From Streptomyces oryzae (lineage in GTDB: Bacteria > Actinomycetota > Actinomycetes > Streptomycetales > Streptomycetaceae): a stretch of 64,000 bases of DNA. Made by a program: the position numbers and the translations under genes. This document shows positions 34,054 to 42,230 of the stretch, one piece after another. The notes under the pieces are model-generated. The model saw only the letters and a program-made list of their open reading frames with translations, did no database searches and was not told the DNA's origin. How positions within the stretch are numbered: the stretch's first letter is position 1; every line of letters begins with the position of its first letter. The DNA is taken from positions 1 to 64,000 of the forward strand of contig NZ_JADKMA010000015.1 of NCBI RefSeq assembly GCF_017676365.1, in the 5' to 3' direction.

Positions 34054-34443
34054 ATGACCACAGACAACAAGAGCATCGTTCAACGGGCGCTGGCGGAACT
34101 GATCCAGACGGGCGACGTCGACGCACTCGAACCGTTGCTGAGCGATGACTTCGTCCATCACAGGCCCGACTCAACCTCCTCGAACAAAGCGGAATGGCTC
34201 GCCGCCATACAGACGGCGCTCATCCCGCTCGCCGATATGCGGGTCGACGTCCACCACCTGCTGGCCGACGGCGATCACGTCGTGATGCACTCGCGGCGAC
34301 GGCTCCCCGATGACGGGCCGGAGATCGCGGTCGTCGATATCTGGCGGATCGACAATGCGCTGATCGCCGAAGGATGGGAGATCATCGAGCCGGTGGCCCA
34401 GGCAGCCGCCAATCTGGTGTGGTGGGAGCCTGCTGAGCGCTGA
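34054..34443 (+). CDS. SnoaL-like (NTF2-fold) protein
   Basis: A 129-residue SnoaL-like domain (IVQRALAELIQTGDVDALEPLLSDDFVHHRPD; VDIWRIDNALIAEGWEIIEPV). ATG 34054 is chosen since the preceding 17 codons lie in the divergent promoter. Presumably regulated by the neighbouring XRE/MmyB-like protein. The downstream 280 bases to 34725 show no gene I can support. Confidence 0.85.
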   Translation: MTTDNKSIVQRALAELIQTGDVDALEPLLSDDFVHHRPDSTSSNKAEWLAAIQTALIPLADMRVDVHHLLADGDHVVMHSRRRLPDDGPEIAVVDIWRIDNALIAEGWEIIEPVAQAAANLVWWEPAER

Positions 34444-34725
34444 CCGGTCCTGTCGCTTCCGCCGACGAACGACAAGCGAATGGGTGCAACTCCTTCTCCA
34501 GGATGAAGGTATCCGCCCAGCCCACCGGGCTCCTCCAGAAGAGCCGCATCCATTGGACTTCCCGTAGTCCCGGGTTTCGACCGCGTCCTCATCGCCCCTG
34601 CGAGGAGTACCAACGCGACGCCCGGGTGTGGCTCACCACCAAGCCACCAAAAGGTGCGTTGGAACGCTCGCCGACTGCGGCGTGACCAGGTAACCAGTCT
34701 CTTCACTGGTGAGCGTACGGGGGCC

Positions 34726-35946
34726 TCAACTCCCCGCCGCGGACAGCTCGGCGGGCTCGGTGAGTGCCGCGTGGCATTCCCCGGCGCGGGCGAACCTCGG
34801 TCCGTACAGGCCCTCGGTGCGCGCGAACTCCTGGTCGTACAGGGTGAGTCCGAAGTCGGCGACGGCGGCCGACCCGTAGGCGTCGAGCAGTGCCTGCCGC
34901 GCCTGCTCCTCGGTGCCCACGCCGTACAGCCGATAGCCGCGCTCGCCCGGAGTCTCCGCTCCGCCCAGCCGACGGGCCTCCTGCACCATGCCGGGATCCC
35001 CGTGCATCTCGGCGGAGGCGAGTGCGTTACGCGCGAACTCCTCCTCGGCGCCCAGGTCCGCGAGCAGTGAGCCGATCCGCAATCCCGCGCGCGCGTGCAG
35101 CAGTTCGGCGGCCCCGTACGGGCCGTTGGCCATCTCGGGATGGCCCATGTCCCGTACAAGGTCGGCGATGCCCAGCGTGTCGCGCCCCCGAATCCGCTCC
35201 CCGGTGCACTCCAGAGCGTGCCGGTATCTGAAGACCGCGTCCATGGAGTCGCCGCCCCGCGCGGCCAACAGATCGAGCTCGAACAGCAGCGCCCTCGCCT
35301 CGCTCTCCAGGTCGGGCGCCACCGCGAAAGCCCGCTCGTACGCCTCGGCGGCGAGGTCCGCCGCGCCGCTCGCGCACGTAGCCCAGCAGCAGGGCCGCCT
35401 CGTACGCCCGTCGGCCCGCGCCGTCGGCCCGTTGGGCGTAGCGGGCTTCGGCATCCTCCGCCGAGGCATCGACGGTCCACGCCGGGGATTCCATGGAGGT
35501 GCCCCAGTTCTGGCCGCGGCGGAGGGAAGTAAGCCAGCGCGCGTCGGTGACGCGTATCTCGTAATCGCCCCGGGCAGTTCGTCCTCGTCCTGCCAGCAGT
35601 CGCGGGCGGGGATGGAAATCGCTGCATCGACGAAGGAATCCTCGTCGAGCGGATGCCGGTGGGTGGTCAGTCGCGCGTACTCCGCGACGAACAACGGGGT
35701 GTGGGCGGCCACCCACGCGTCGTCATGCACCAGGTCGGCGCCGATCAGGTCCGCCAATGGACCGTGGTGACTATGCACCCCGCTTGCGCTCTCCCACAGT
35801 ACGCGCAGGAAGAAGCCGGCGTCGTCTGGCAGTACCTCCGCACCCGGATCCAGGTCGTTGTCGCCGACGAAGAACACTCGGAAACAAGCGCGCTGTTCGG
35901 TCGGGTCGACACCCAGTACGCGGACGCCGAAGTGGTCGGTGGGCAT
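34726..35946 (-). pseudogene. Hypothetical protein with two compensating frameshifts
   Basis: The frame is nominally open for 406 codons from ATG 35946 (GGGAGG upstream). But between about 35575 and 35375 the natural protein continues in the next frame (GDYEIRVTDARWLTSLRRGQNWGTSMES...AALLLGYVRER). An extra G in cccgggg (about 35572) and a compensating loss near 35375 enclose this segment. The C-terminal part is helical and TPR-like (DLAAEAYERAFAVAPDLESEARALLFELDLLAARGG). I do not recognise the family. Either both indels are sequencing errors in one intact gene, or the gene has drifted and been partly repaired. Confidence 0.65.
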
Positions 35947-36189
35947 CTGCGGATTCCTCCCTGTCAATGGATGGCACGTACCCCTCGGTTGTCGCCGGAA
36001 GCTGGCAGGGACAGGCATCGGTGGGCCAACGAATCTGGAAACGTCCCCGTTCAACCGCGCCGGGCCGACGCGCATGCCGCTATCGGTGACCAACTGCAGG
36101 GGAGCGTAGGGCGCCACTCGACAGTGCCCCCAGTGCGCCAGCGCGCCTCGCCCTCCGCCGAAGGGCCGCGCCGGCCCGGCAGTGGCTCG

Positions 36190-36424
36190 GATGTGCTCGC
36201 TGACACCCGCGAAATCCGTCTGTATCAGCACGGTGAGTTGGCCTGGAAACAGGATGTCTATCCGCAGACGACGGTGAAGATCCCCGGCTTCACCGAATTC
36301 CGTTTCGACAATCAGGGGCGCAAGCTTGGCGGTCTCCCCGAGCCGCGAAGCGGCTACAAGCACGTCTCCAAGCCCGACCTTGAGGGAGCCGTGCTCCCCG
36401 AGCTGGTGAATAAGGGGCCTGTCG
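36190..36424 (+). pseudogene. Possible gene fragment abutting IS5 remnant
   Basis: An open plus-strand stretch without a start codon of its own encodes TREIRLYQHGELAWKQDV, then FTEFRFDNQGRKLGGL and KPDLEGAVLPELVNKGP, with coding-like G/C third positions. It ends where the oppositely oriented IS5 fragment begins. It reads like the tail of an unknown protein left after an insertion. The region 35947-36189 shows nothing else. Confidence 0.35.
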
Positions 36425-36642
36425 GCCAGGCGACGCCAGCGGATCATGCCCGAAGCCGAGTTCCTGCGGCAGGTGTTCCCAGGAGATCGCGGTGTGCAGC
36501 ACGAACAGGATGCCCTGGAACACCAGCCGGTCCGGATACCGCTGCGCCCCGGATCCCGCACCCGACGCTCGACATTGGGCAGCAGCGGTTCGATCACCAT
36601 CCACAGCTCGTCATCGACTTCCCACGGCTTCGGCTGCGCCAC
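36425..36642 (-). mobile_element. IS5-family transposase, N-terminal fragment
   Basis: GTG 36642 begins VAQPKPWEVDDELW and VIEPLLPNVERR, the standard start of the IS427-group IS5 transposases of Streptomyces. After VRDPG the similarity shifts frame (RYPDRLVFQGILFVLHTAI, then SWEHLPQELGFG) and shifts again into IRWRRLAD, where it ends. The catalytic DDE part is absent, so the copy is dead. Confidence 0.85.
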
Positions 36643-36719
36643 CCCGCACCCTCAGATCACCAATTCTGGAGTGATCCAACCCCCTCGAAGATCATTGCGT
36701 CGGGAGTTCCATGAGCCCG

Positions 36720-37463
36720 TCACGCGTCATCATCGTCCTCCTCCAAGGCATCCCGGATGTCGTTCGCCTCAGGGGCGTTGGGGGGCCAGGTAGCCACCAG
36801 GCATTCGAGGAGGGGGCGATGCGTGTCGAGATGGGCGGTGAGGACAAGAGCGCCGGCCATCTGGAGCTCGAGTTCCGCGAGGCCGGTCAGCAGTACCGCG
36901 AGTTCGGCGGCCTGGTCAGACTCCGCCGAGGCCAGCGCCCTTGCGCACGACGCGCGGACTCGCAGAGGGCGGTCCTCGTCCAGGGCCATCGCGCCGAGCT
37001 GGGCCACAAGTTCGGGATCCTCAGGGACATCGCAGGCGTAGAGGCACTGTCCGGCGGCGGACACGGCGCCATCGACAACGTCGCCGTCCACAGTGCGCAG
37101 CGCGGCGGTGATCAGCGGGGCGTCCGCAGCCTCGGCGTGATTCTGGATCGCCCACAGCGCGCTGGCCCGGTCCTCCCCTCGCGCTTCCGGCAGCGGTGTC
37201 CCGCGCAGTACCCACCGGGCGTGGTCCAACACCTCCGCGGCGTACTCGTCCAGTGGGTTGCCGAAGCCCCACCGAGCTTGCCGGTCCTGGTAGTGGAAGT
37301 ACTCCAGCGCCGTGCATACCGCGTCCCGCCGCCCGGAGCGCAGCAGCCTGAGGAAGGCGGCGCACGGGTCCGGGTTCTGGTCCGCCGACTTGAGCAGTTC
37401 GTCCCGGTCGGCCGCCACCGCCGGGTCATCGAAACGGTGCCGTTCCCAGTACGCGAGCGTCAT
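36720..37463 (-). CDS. Hypothetical HEAT-repeat-like protein
   Basis: A 247-residue acidic, helical protein. Repeated helix pairs (PLITAALRTVDGDVVDGAVSAAGQCLYA; VRASCARALASAESDQAAELAVLL) suggest an Armadillo/HEAT-like solenoid. The tail is a run of Glu and Asp. ATG 37463. No enzyme motif is visible. It sits between two IS5 fragments and may be an accessory-region gene. Confidence 0.7.
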   Translation of the reverse strand: MTLAYWERHRFDDPAVAADRDELLKSADQNPDPCAAFLRLLRSGRRDAVCTALEYFHYQDRQARWGFGNPLDEYAAEVLDHARWVLRGTPLPEARGEDRASALWAIQNHAEAADAPLITAALRTVDGDVVDGAVSAAGQCLYACDVPEDPELVAQLGAMALDEDRPLRVRASCARALASAESDQAAELAVLLTGLAELELQMAGALVLTAHLDTHRPLLECLVATWPPNAPEANDIRDALEEDDDDA

Positions 37464-37529
37464 GACGGGAGCTTACTGAAGAGTGGGGAAAGCGGCCGGT
37501 GCCGGGGCCGCCGGAGCCTGGTGATCCCC

Positions 37530-37846
37530 CCAGCCGTGCGCTCAGCGCGGAGAACCGCGTTGTGCCGTTCACGGGGCGTGAGTCCGAGCTGGCAGCTGCG
37601 GGAAGGGCGCGATGGCGGCAAGCACAGACTGGCGGTGCGCTGGCTGTATGGGCCGGGAGGTCAGGGGAAGTCCCGGCTCGCGGTCGAGTTCGCCGACGCC
37701 GCGCCACTGCCGGATGGAAGGTCGCCACCGCCTCCCACGGTGACACGATGGTTCCCCCGCCCGGCAGCCTGGATCTCCGGCCGGACGGCGCACCCGGGGT
37801 GTTGCTTGTCGTGGACTACGCGGACCGCTGGCCCGTCACCCACCTC
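37530..37846 (+). pseudogene. STAND-type NTPase fragment (relative of the trypsin-NTPase protein)
   Basis: Two alternating frames together encode AENRVVPFTGRESELA, AVRWLYGPGGQGKSRLAVEFA (Walker A), AGWKVATASHGDTMVPPPGS and LLVVDYADRWPVTHL (Walker B). Order and spacing match Streptomyces STAND-TPR proteins and the intact NTPase domain at 42.2-44.9 kb (FHGREKELRALL, LTGPGGQGKTRLARQL, FFLVVDYAETLPHL). It is shifted in frame at least twice and ends where an IS5 fragment starts; the TPR part is gone. Confidence 0.8.
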
Positions 37847-37871
37847 GGCTGCCGATCAGCAGCCAGTTCCG

Positions 37872-38184
37872 GACCACGCCGTTCAGGTCATATCACTGCT
37901 CCAAGCAGTGCCACCTGTGCGGGGCAAGCGCCGGCCCCGGCGCCGCCCCGACGTCGTGCTCGGTGACCGCGGTTACGACCACGGCAAGTACCGCCGCCTC
38001 GGATGGGCGCTCGGAGTGGAGCCGGTGATCGCCCGACGGGGCACCGCGCACGGCTTCGAACCGACACCCAACGCTGGGTCGTGAAGCACACGTCCGCTCA
38101 CCTGCACTGGTTCCCCCGTGTGCGGATCCGCTGGGAGGTCCACGGCGACATCCACGAAGCTTTCCTCACCTCGCATGTGCACTG
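37872..38184 (+). mobile_element. IS5-family transposase, C-terminal fragment
   Basis: Encodes LLQAVPPVRGKRRPRRRPDV, VLGDRGYDHGKYRRLGWALG (the second catalytic Asp region) and, after a frameshift near 38080, RWVVKHTSAHLHW...RIRWEVHGDIHEAFL (the Glu region, where the usual VERTFAWLH is mutated). Strand is opposite to the N-terminal IS5 fragment at 36.4 kb, so either an inversion or a second copy is involved. Confidence 0.85.
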
Positions 38185-38319
38185 ATCTGCTGCCGCCGCC
38201 CGAACACGCCCCGCCGTGTTCCAGCCGAGGCTGCTGTTGCAGGATCTTGAGGTCGGATCCGGCTCCGGGAGGCACCCATCACGATCACCACGCACGAGGC
38301 CCCAATCGGCCGTCATGTC

Positions 38320-39666
38320 TCACAGATGGTGTACGCCGACGCTGCCCGGTGTGTATATCCAGTGCCAGTTGATCGGCCCGAGGGCCTTCTTGAGCCGGGA
38401 CCGCTCCCGTGAGTACGTCCGCAGTGCCACCTCGAGAGAGCTTGCCAACTCCCCGACGGTGTCCGGCACAGGGACGCGCAGCAGTAGATGCTGCTTGCGG
38501 TGGGCGAACACCAACTCCCCGGCAGGTGAGCAGCCGAGCAGTGCGAAGTTGGTCAGCACCTTGAACGGCTTGTCCTCCGTGGGCACCTTTGCGAGCAGCG
38601 TGCCTTCGGCGTTCCACGCGTACAGGCCGTATTGGTTGGCGTGGAAGGCAAGCTGCCGGTCCTGGTCGGTCACGACGGTGAAGTTCCTGCCGGTGAAGGG
38701 GCTGTCCTTCCAGTAGTCGAGCCCTCCGAGGCGACCGACGAGCTCACCGCTGTCGTTGATCAGGATGAAGACGAAGGGCTGTCCCCGGCTGCCACTGCGC
38801 CATTCGTGGCCGATCAGGGGAACGACGAAGAGCTCGTCGCTGAGTGGCTCCGGGGAGAATCCCAGCGTCGCCGGGTAGTGGTTCCAGTCCACGTCGGACC
38901 AACGTCGCTCCGCCAGCTCGGCGAGGTCAGGGGTGGGGCGGTGGTCGTAGCCGACGCGACGGCCCTGGTGGAAGGCGAACGGCCGGACATGCTCCGTCGT
39001 TTGATGCAGCGGGTGCCCGTCCACTGAGGCGATCACCTCCACGTCGGGCCTGGATGTGGGGGTGAGACCGGCGCCGGTGAGGGCGACCAGGTTGGGGCTG
39101 AGTAGTCCGCGCCTGTTGGGCCCGTACTCGTCGAGAGCGCACAGCAGACGACCGCCGGACGTCACCCGTATCCGGCCCGCGAAGGAGTCGCCGAACGGTT
39201 CGTCAAATTCGGACTCCTCCATGGTGACGGACGGCCGGGTATAGGCACCGAGCAGCGTCCGCAGCTCTGCGTCCAGCAGATACGTATCGTCTCCTCCCGC
39301 GGTGAGCGCGACGGTGCCATCGGGCAGGACACACAGACTGTCCACGCCGCGCCAGGCAATGGCCGAGGGTGTGCCCTCCGGGTCCGGTATCCCCGTGATC
39401 GTGGTGGCCAGTGGAGCTCCGTCCGCGCCATAGCGGGTGACCAGATCACAGCTGAAGGTGCGCTCGGCCGGATCCTCGGCGTGGTCACCGCCGGGAACAT
39501 AGCGCCCCACCTCGGAGAGCACGTACATGTGCCCGTCCGGTGAGAAGGACACATCGCAGTGCCGAAAGGCCCATCCGGTCGAGTAGTTGGCGGTGAGGTC
39601 GAGCTGATAGGTATTCACCAGCCAGCCGGGTAGGGCCAGGGGAAGAGTGTCGGCGTGCTTCGTCAT
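38320..39666 (-). CDS. Hypothetical beta-propeller-like protein
   Basis: A 448-residue protein without signal peptide (MTKHADTLPLALPGWLVN). Repeating four-strand patterns (CDVSFSPDGHMYVLSEVGRY; VDSLCVLPDGTVALTAGGDDTYLLDAELRTL; GRIRVTSGGRLLCALDEYGPNR) suggest a beta-propeller with about six blades. I do not recognise a named family. ATG 39666 is chosen because the upstream open frame has no strand repeats. GC content and codon use are like the neighbouring accessory genes. Confidence 0.75.
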   Translation of the reverse strand: MTKHADTLPLALPGWLVNTYQLDLTANYSTGWAFRHCDVSFSPDGHMYVLSEVGRYVPGGDHAEDPAERTFSCDLVTRYGADGAPLATTITGIPDPEGTPSAIAWRGVDSLCVLPDGTVALTAGGDDTYLLDAELRTLLGAYTRPSVTMEESEFDEPFGDSFAGRIRVTSGGRLLCALDEYGPNRRGLLSPNLVALTGAGLTPTSRPDVEVIASVDGHPLHQTTEHVRPFAFHQGRRVGYDHRPTPDLAELAERRWSDVDWNHYPATLGFSPEPLSDELFVVPLIGHEWRSGSRGQPFVFILINDSGELVGRLGGLDYWKDSPFTGRNFTVVTDQDRQLAFHANQYGLYAWNAEGTLLAKVPTEDKPFKVLTNFALLGCSPAGELVFAHRKQHLLLRVPVPDTVGELASSLEVALRTYSRERSRLKKALGPINWHWIYTPGSVGVHHL

Positions 39667-39771
39667 GTGGCAAGTGTTCACGATACGACTGACACTCGGC
39701 CCCTCCTCCTTGCCTTTGCCCCCATCTCCCGCACGCACCATGCGGTCATCCAGCCCCATCCAGCTCGGTAC

Positions 39772-40110
39772 CGCTCTCGACGCTGTCGAACCAGCAACGA
39801 CGGCCCCGATCACCCATCCACAGAGCATCACCGATCTCGCTGTTTCCGGGCCCCTGATGGGCTCGGCACTGACGTACGCGTTACAGCGGAAGGCCAACCA
39901 GCGTTCCCAGGCGATGGCACGAGCAGATCTGTTCGTGCGTGAGCGGTTGACTTAGTCAGCGTCGTTCCTTGTCGCGCTGATGGACTACCGCAGGGATCTC
40001 CTCTTCCGGCGGCATCTTGCCAACGAGGACGCGCCAGAGGAGCGGCGTGCCTAAGAGCGAGCGGAGGACCTCTTCAATCACACCCACTCACAGACAGGGC
40101 TTCAAGTGCT
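39772..40110 (+). pseudogene. Nonsense-mutated hypothetical gene remnant
   Basis: One frame encodes LMGSALTYALQRKANQRSQA, ARADLFVRERLT, then TAG, then SASFLVALMDYRRDLLFRRH, LANEDAPEERRA, then TAA, then ERAEDLFNH. Coding-like content continues across both stop codons in the same frame, which shows decay by nonsense mutation. It resembles short membrane-anchored helical proteins common in Streptomyces. The flanking 39667-39771 and 40111-40477 show no supported gene apart from a gacctg hexamer tandem at 40230-40248. Confidence 0.5.
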
Positions 40111-40477
40111 CAGGTGTGGTTTCGAGTTGCCTGCTCGTTGGCAGCGCATGATCAAGGTTGAGCAGGTGCGTCGGCTGCACCCTGCCGCAGGAGGTGTGCG
40201 GCTGCGGATGGTGACTACGGCCGGTGAGGACCTGGACCTGGACCTGGTGACGTGCCTATGACAGTGGGCCGGGCGGGAGGCATTGACAGCGCAGCGGACC
40301 CGGCGGCTCCCCGGACCACAGGAACTGATCAGTGGTGAAGAACGGGCACGTTGGTTCAGGCGATGGCACACCTACGCGCCCGGGGGGCTGCTGACCGACG
40401 GCCCGCCGAAGCGCCGCCTCCCCAGGGCAAAACGACCAGGAGGGGCGGCGCCGAGCACGGTACCTGCTTACGCAGGC

Positions 40478-40798
40478 TCAGCCGTTGTCGTAGGCATCCG
40501 AGATGTTGGTCGTGGAGCTGTACCAGTCCCCCTGCTTCTTCGCCCCCACGTTGATGGTCTTCTTCGAACTGCCGTAGATGATGGCGAGCTGCTCCTTGTG
40601 ACCGCAGCGGTTGCTGTAATAGATCGTGTCGGAGAAGTTGCCGTCGAAGATCTTGATCTTGAAGCACCCGTCGACATAGGCCCGGTCACCGGAGTCACGG
40701 GTGCTCCCCTCAGAGGCAGCCACAGCCGGAGCCGCACCGAGACTCAGGACAGCCGCTGCCGCACCCAACGCAATAGCGGACTTCGCACGAAAACGCAT
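40478..40798 (-). CDS. Small secreted protein with one Cys pair
   Basis: A 106-residue protein. The signal peptide is clear: MRFRAKSAIALGAAAAVLSLGAAPAVAAS, with cleavage after AVA. The mature part of about 78 residues has two Cys (DGCFKIKIF and SNRCGHKEQL), suiting one disulfide, and alternating beta-strand pattern (IYYSNRCGHKEQLAIIYGSSKKTINVG). The function is unknown; size and layout fit small extracellular inhibitors or spore-coat-like proteins, but no family was recognised. Confidence 0.8.
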   Translation of the reverse strand: MRFRAKSAIALGAAAAVLSLGAAPAVAASEGSTRDSGDRAYVDGCFKIKIFDGNFSDTIYYSNRCGHKEQLAIIYGSSKKTINVGAKKQGDWYSSTTNISDAYDNG

Positions 40799-41315
40799 CT
40801 ATTCCCCTCGTTCAACTAACTGAATTGCAACCGCATCCCGATAAAGTGGTTGCTCACCAGGGTGCGCAAATGTCGCCCTGTCCGGCCTCGATTACGAGCA
40901 CTCGGCACACGGGGTCGGGGAAAGCCTCTCAAGTGCCCAGCCGTCAGCAAAGCCGTGCCTGTCACAACCGTGCAACCGATATGCAAATGGTCCCTCCTCA
41001 CCCACCGGCCGGCTCAGCCGTCCGCCCATGCACGAGGGCCCGGCTCCTCGTGTGCAGCGGGGGAAGCCCCGGCACGGGGCTCAGGCACCGAGATCTCCGG
41101 CTGTCACGTTTGTGGCACGTGGAGTGCACTCACGTCTGACAGAACGCCTTCGGCCAGCTCGCCCGCTGCTAACAGCGACGCGTCACCGTCATCGACGCGT
41201 TCTTCGACCTCGACACCATCACCATCCGCCACCTGATCCGACACGCATCGAAGACCCTGCGTGACTTCCAGGGCGTGTCATGCGCGACGCGCAACTCCAC
41301 CACTGCGCATGGCAG
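40799..41315. other. Intergenic stretch without supported genes
   Basis: No gene with start signal and coding character was found. A short plus-strand piece near 41190-41280 encodes VIDAFFDLDTITIRHLIRHA, which could be a remnant of a transposase or another gene but is too short to assign. Confidence 0.5.
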
Positions 41316-41582
41316 TCATCGGAGCGCCACCGATCCTGCACGTGTGCGGAGGAAAATTAGGCCGTATCCGTTAAGGATGGTCAGTGCACTTCTTCGCAGT
41401 AGACGCCCGTCACCAGCGTTGTCGAGGTATTCGTAACTGCTGATGATTTCTTGTCCCGCTCCGAGAACCACAGGTTCACTCTCCGCAGTCACAGGCGCGG
41501 ACCAGTCAGCACAGCTCGCGCAGGCGAGCTCGACGATGTACACACGGTCAGGTCCATCGCGATAAAGAAAATGGTGGCTCAT
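41316..41582 (-). CDS. Small hypothetical protein with Cys pair
   Basis: An 88-residue protein starting ATG 41582 with CTGGAG upstream. It holds ELACASCADWSAPVTAE, a CxxC-like pair that could bind metal, followed by beta strands. This is typical of small proteins found beside Streptomyces regulators, though no regulator is adjacent here. Family not recognised. Confidence 0.5.
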   Translation of the reverse strand: MSHHFLYRDGPDRVYIVELACASCADWSAPVTAESEPVVLGAGQEIISSYEYLDNAGDGRLLRRSALTILNGYGLIFLRTRAGSVALR

Positions 41583-41621
41583 GACGGCGCACTCCAGGAG
41601 TTTCCGTCCCCGGCTCCTGGC

Positions 41622-41935
41622 TGACGCCCCATCAAAAAATCAACCAGCGCACATCCAGCAGCCGGAAACCCCAACCGGATTCAACTATCCCGCCGCGTAG
41701 CGCTGACCTGCACAAACGAAAGCCTCGCGCCCCGAATCATCCCGTTCGACGTTCCGGCAGGACTCCACCACATCCGCACGCGAGAAACCCCCTGACCTGC
41801 ATCAAAGCAAGTAAAAGGGCGGCTGCTCGAACAACTCACACATGAAGCGGAACGTCGATGAAACCGCAGTCACCTGCGAAAACGGACCGCTGGGGGACAG
41901 TAACCAGCGCAGAACCAGCAACGGTGGACGGAGTG
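41622..41935 (+). repeat. Dispersed repeat, copy A
   Basis: Begins ctgacgccccatca, then caaccagcgcacatccagca, continues through ggattcaactatcccgcc and ctgacctgcatcaaagcaag, and ends aaccagcgcagaaccagcaa. Copies B, C and D at 45571, 54986 and 58425 are about 80-90% identical by eye, all on the plus strand. No protein is likely: the different copies carry indels. Confidence 0.85.
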
Positions 41936-41939
41936 TGCG

Positions 41940-42230
41940 CAAGGCGATGTATCGCAGACCCGACCAGTTGTGCGGCGGGGCGGGCAGCGCCTGCCGACCC
42001 AGTCGTTTGCACGCCTTCGGTCGAGCCCTCGAAGACCAGGCAGCGGGCTGGTGCGACGGCGCAGCGGGCCAAGGCGAGAGAGAACAGACCGGGTCCGGTT
42101 TGCGCCGAGGGGCGTCATCACGGGTGACGACGTCGGTGAACAGAGGGCGTAGCCCGGTCGCGGCGAGGCCGGCGAAGATGGCAGTCGCCGGGCTCGACAC
42201 TCTGCTTCGGCCGTCGTGCGGCTGGGTCAT
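41940..42230 (-). pseudogene. HAD-family hydrolase fragment
   Basis: Frame 1 encodes SPATAIFAGLAATGLRPLFTD, VVTRDDAPRRKPDPV, where RDD...GKPxP is the HAD motif III lysine region. Frame 2 resumes LALARCAVAPARCLVFEGSTEGVQ, the motif IV acidic region (normally FEDS; the Asp is now Gly). A one-base change in the tgttctctctcg tract separates them. Motif I (DxDGT) is absent. Its first codon overlaps the stop of the trypsin-NTPase gene, and its 3' end runs into repeat copy A. Confidence 0.65.

Noticed and set aside
36720-38084. Single long plus-strand frame across the HEAT-like gene, NTPase remnant and IS5 remnant
   Set aside because: It joins antisense sequence with two unrelated remnants; only 37530-37846 and 37872-38084 have homologous content.
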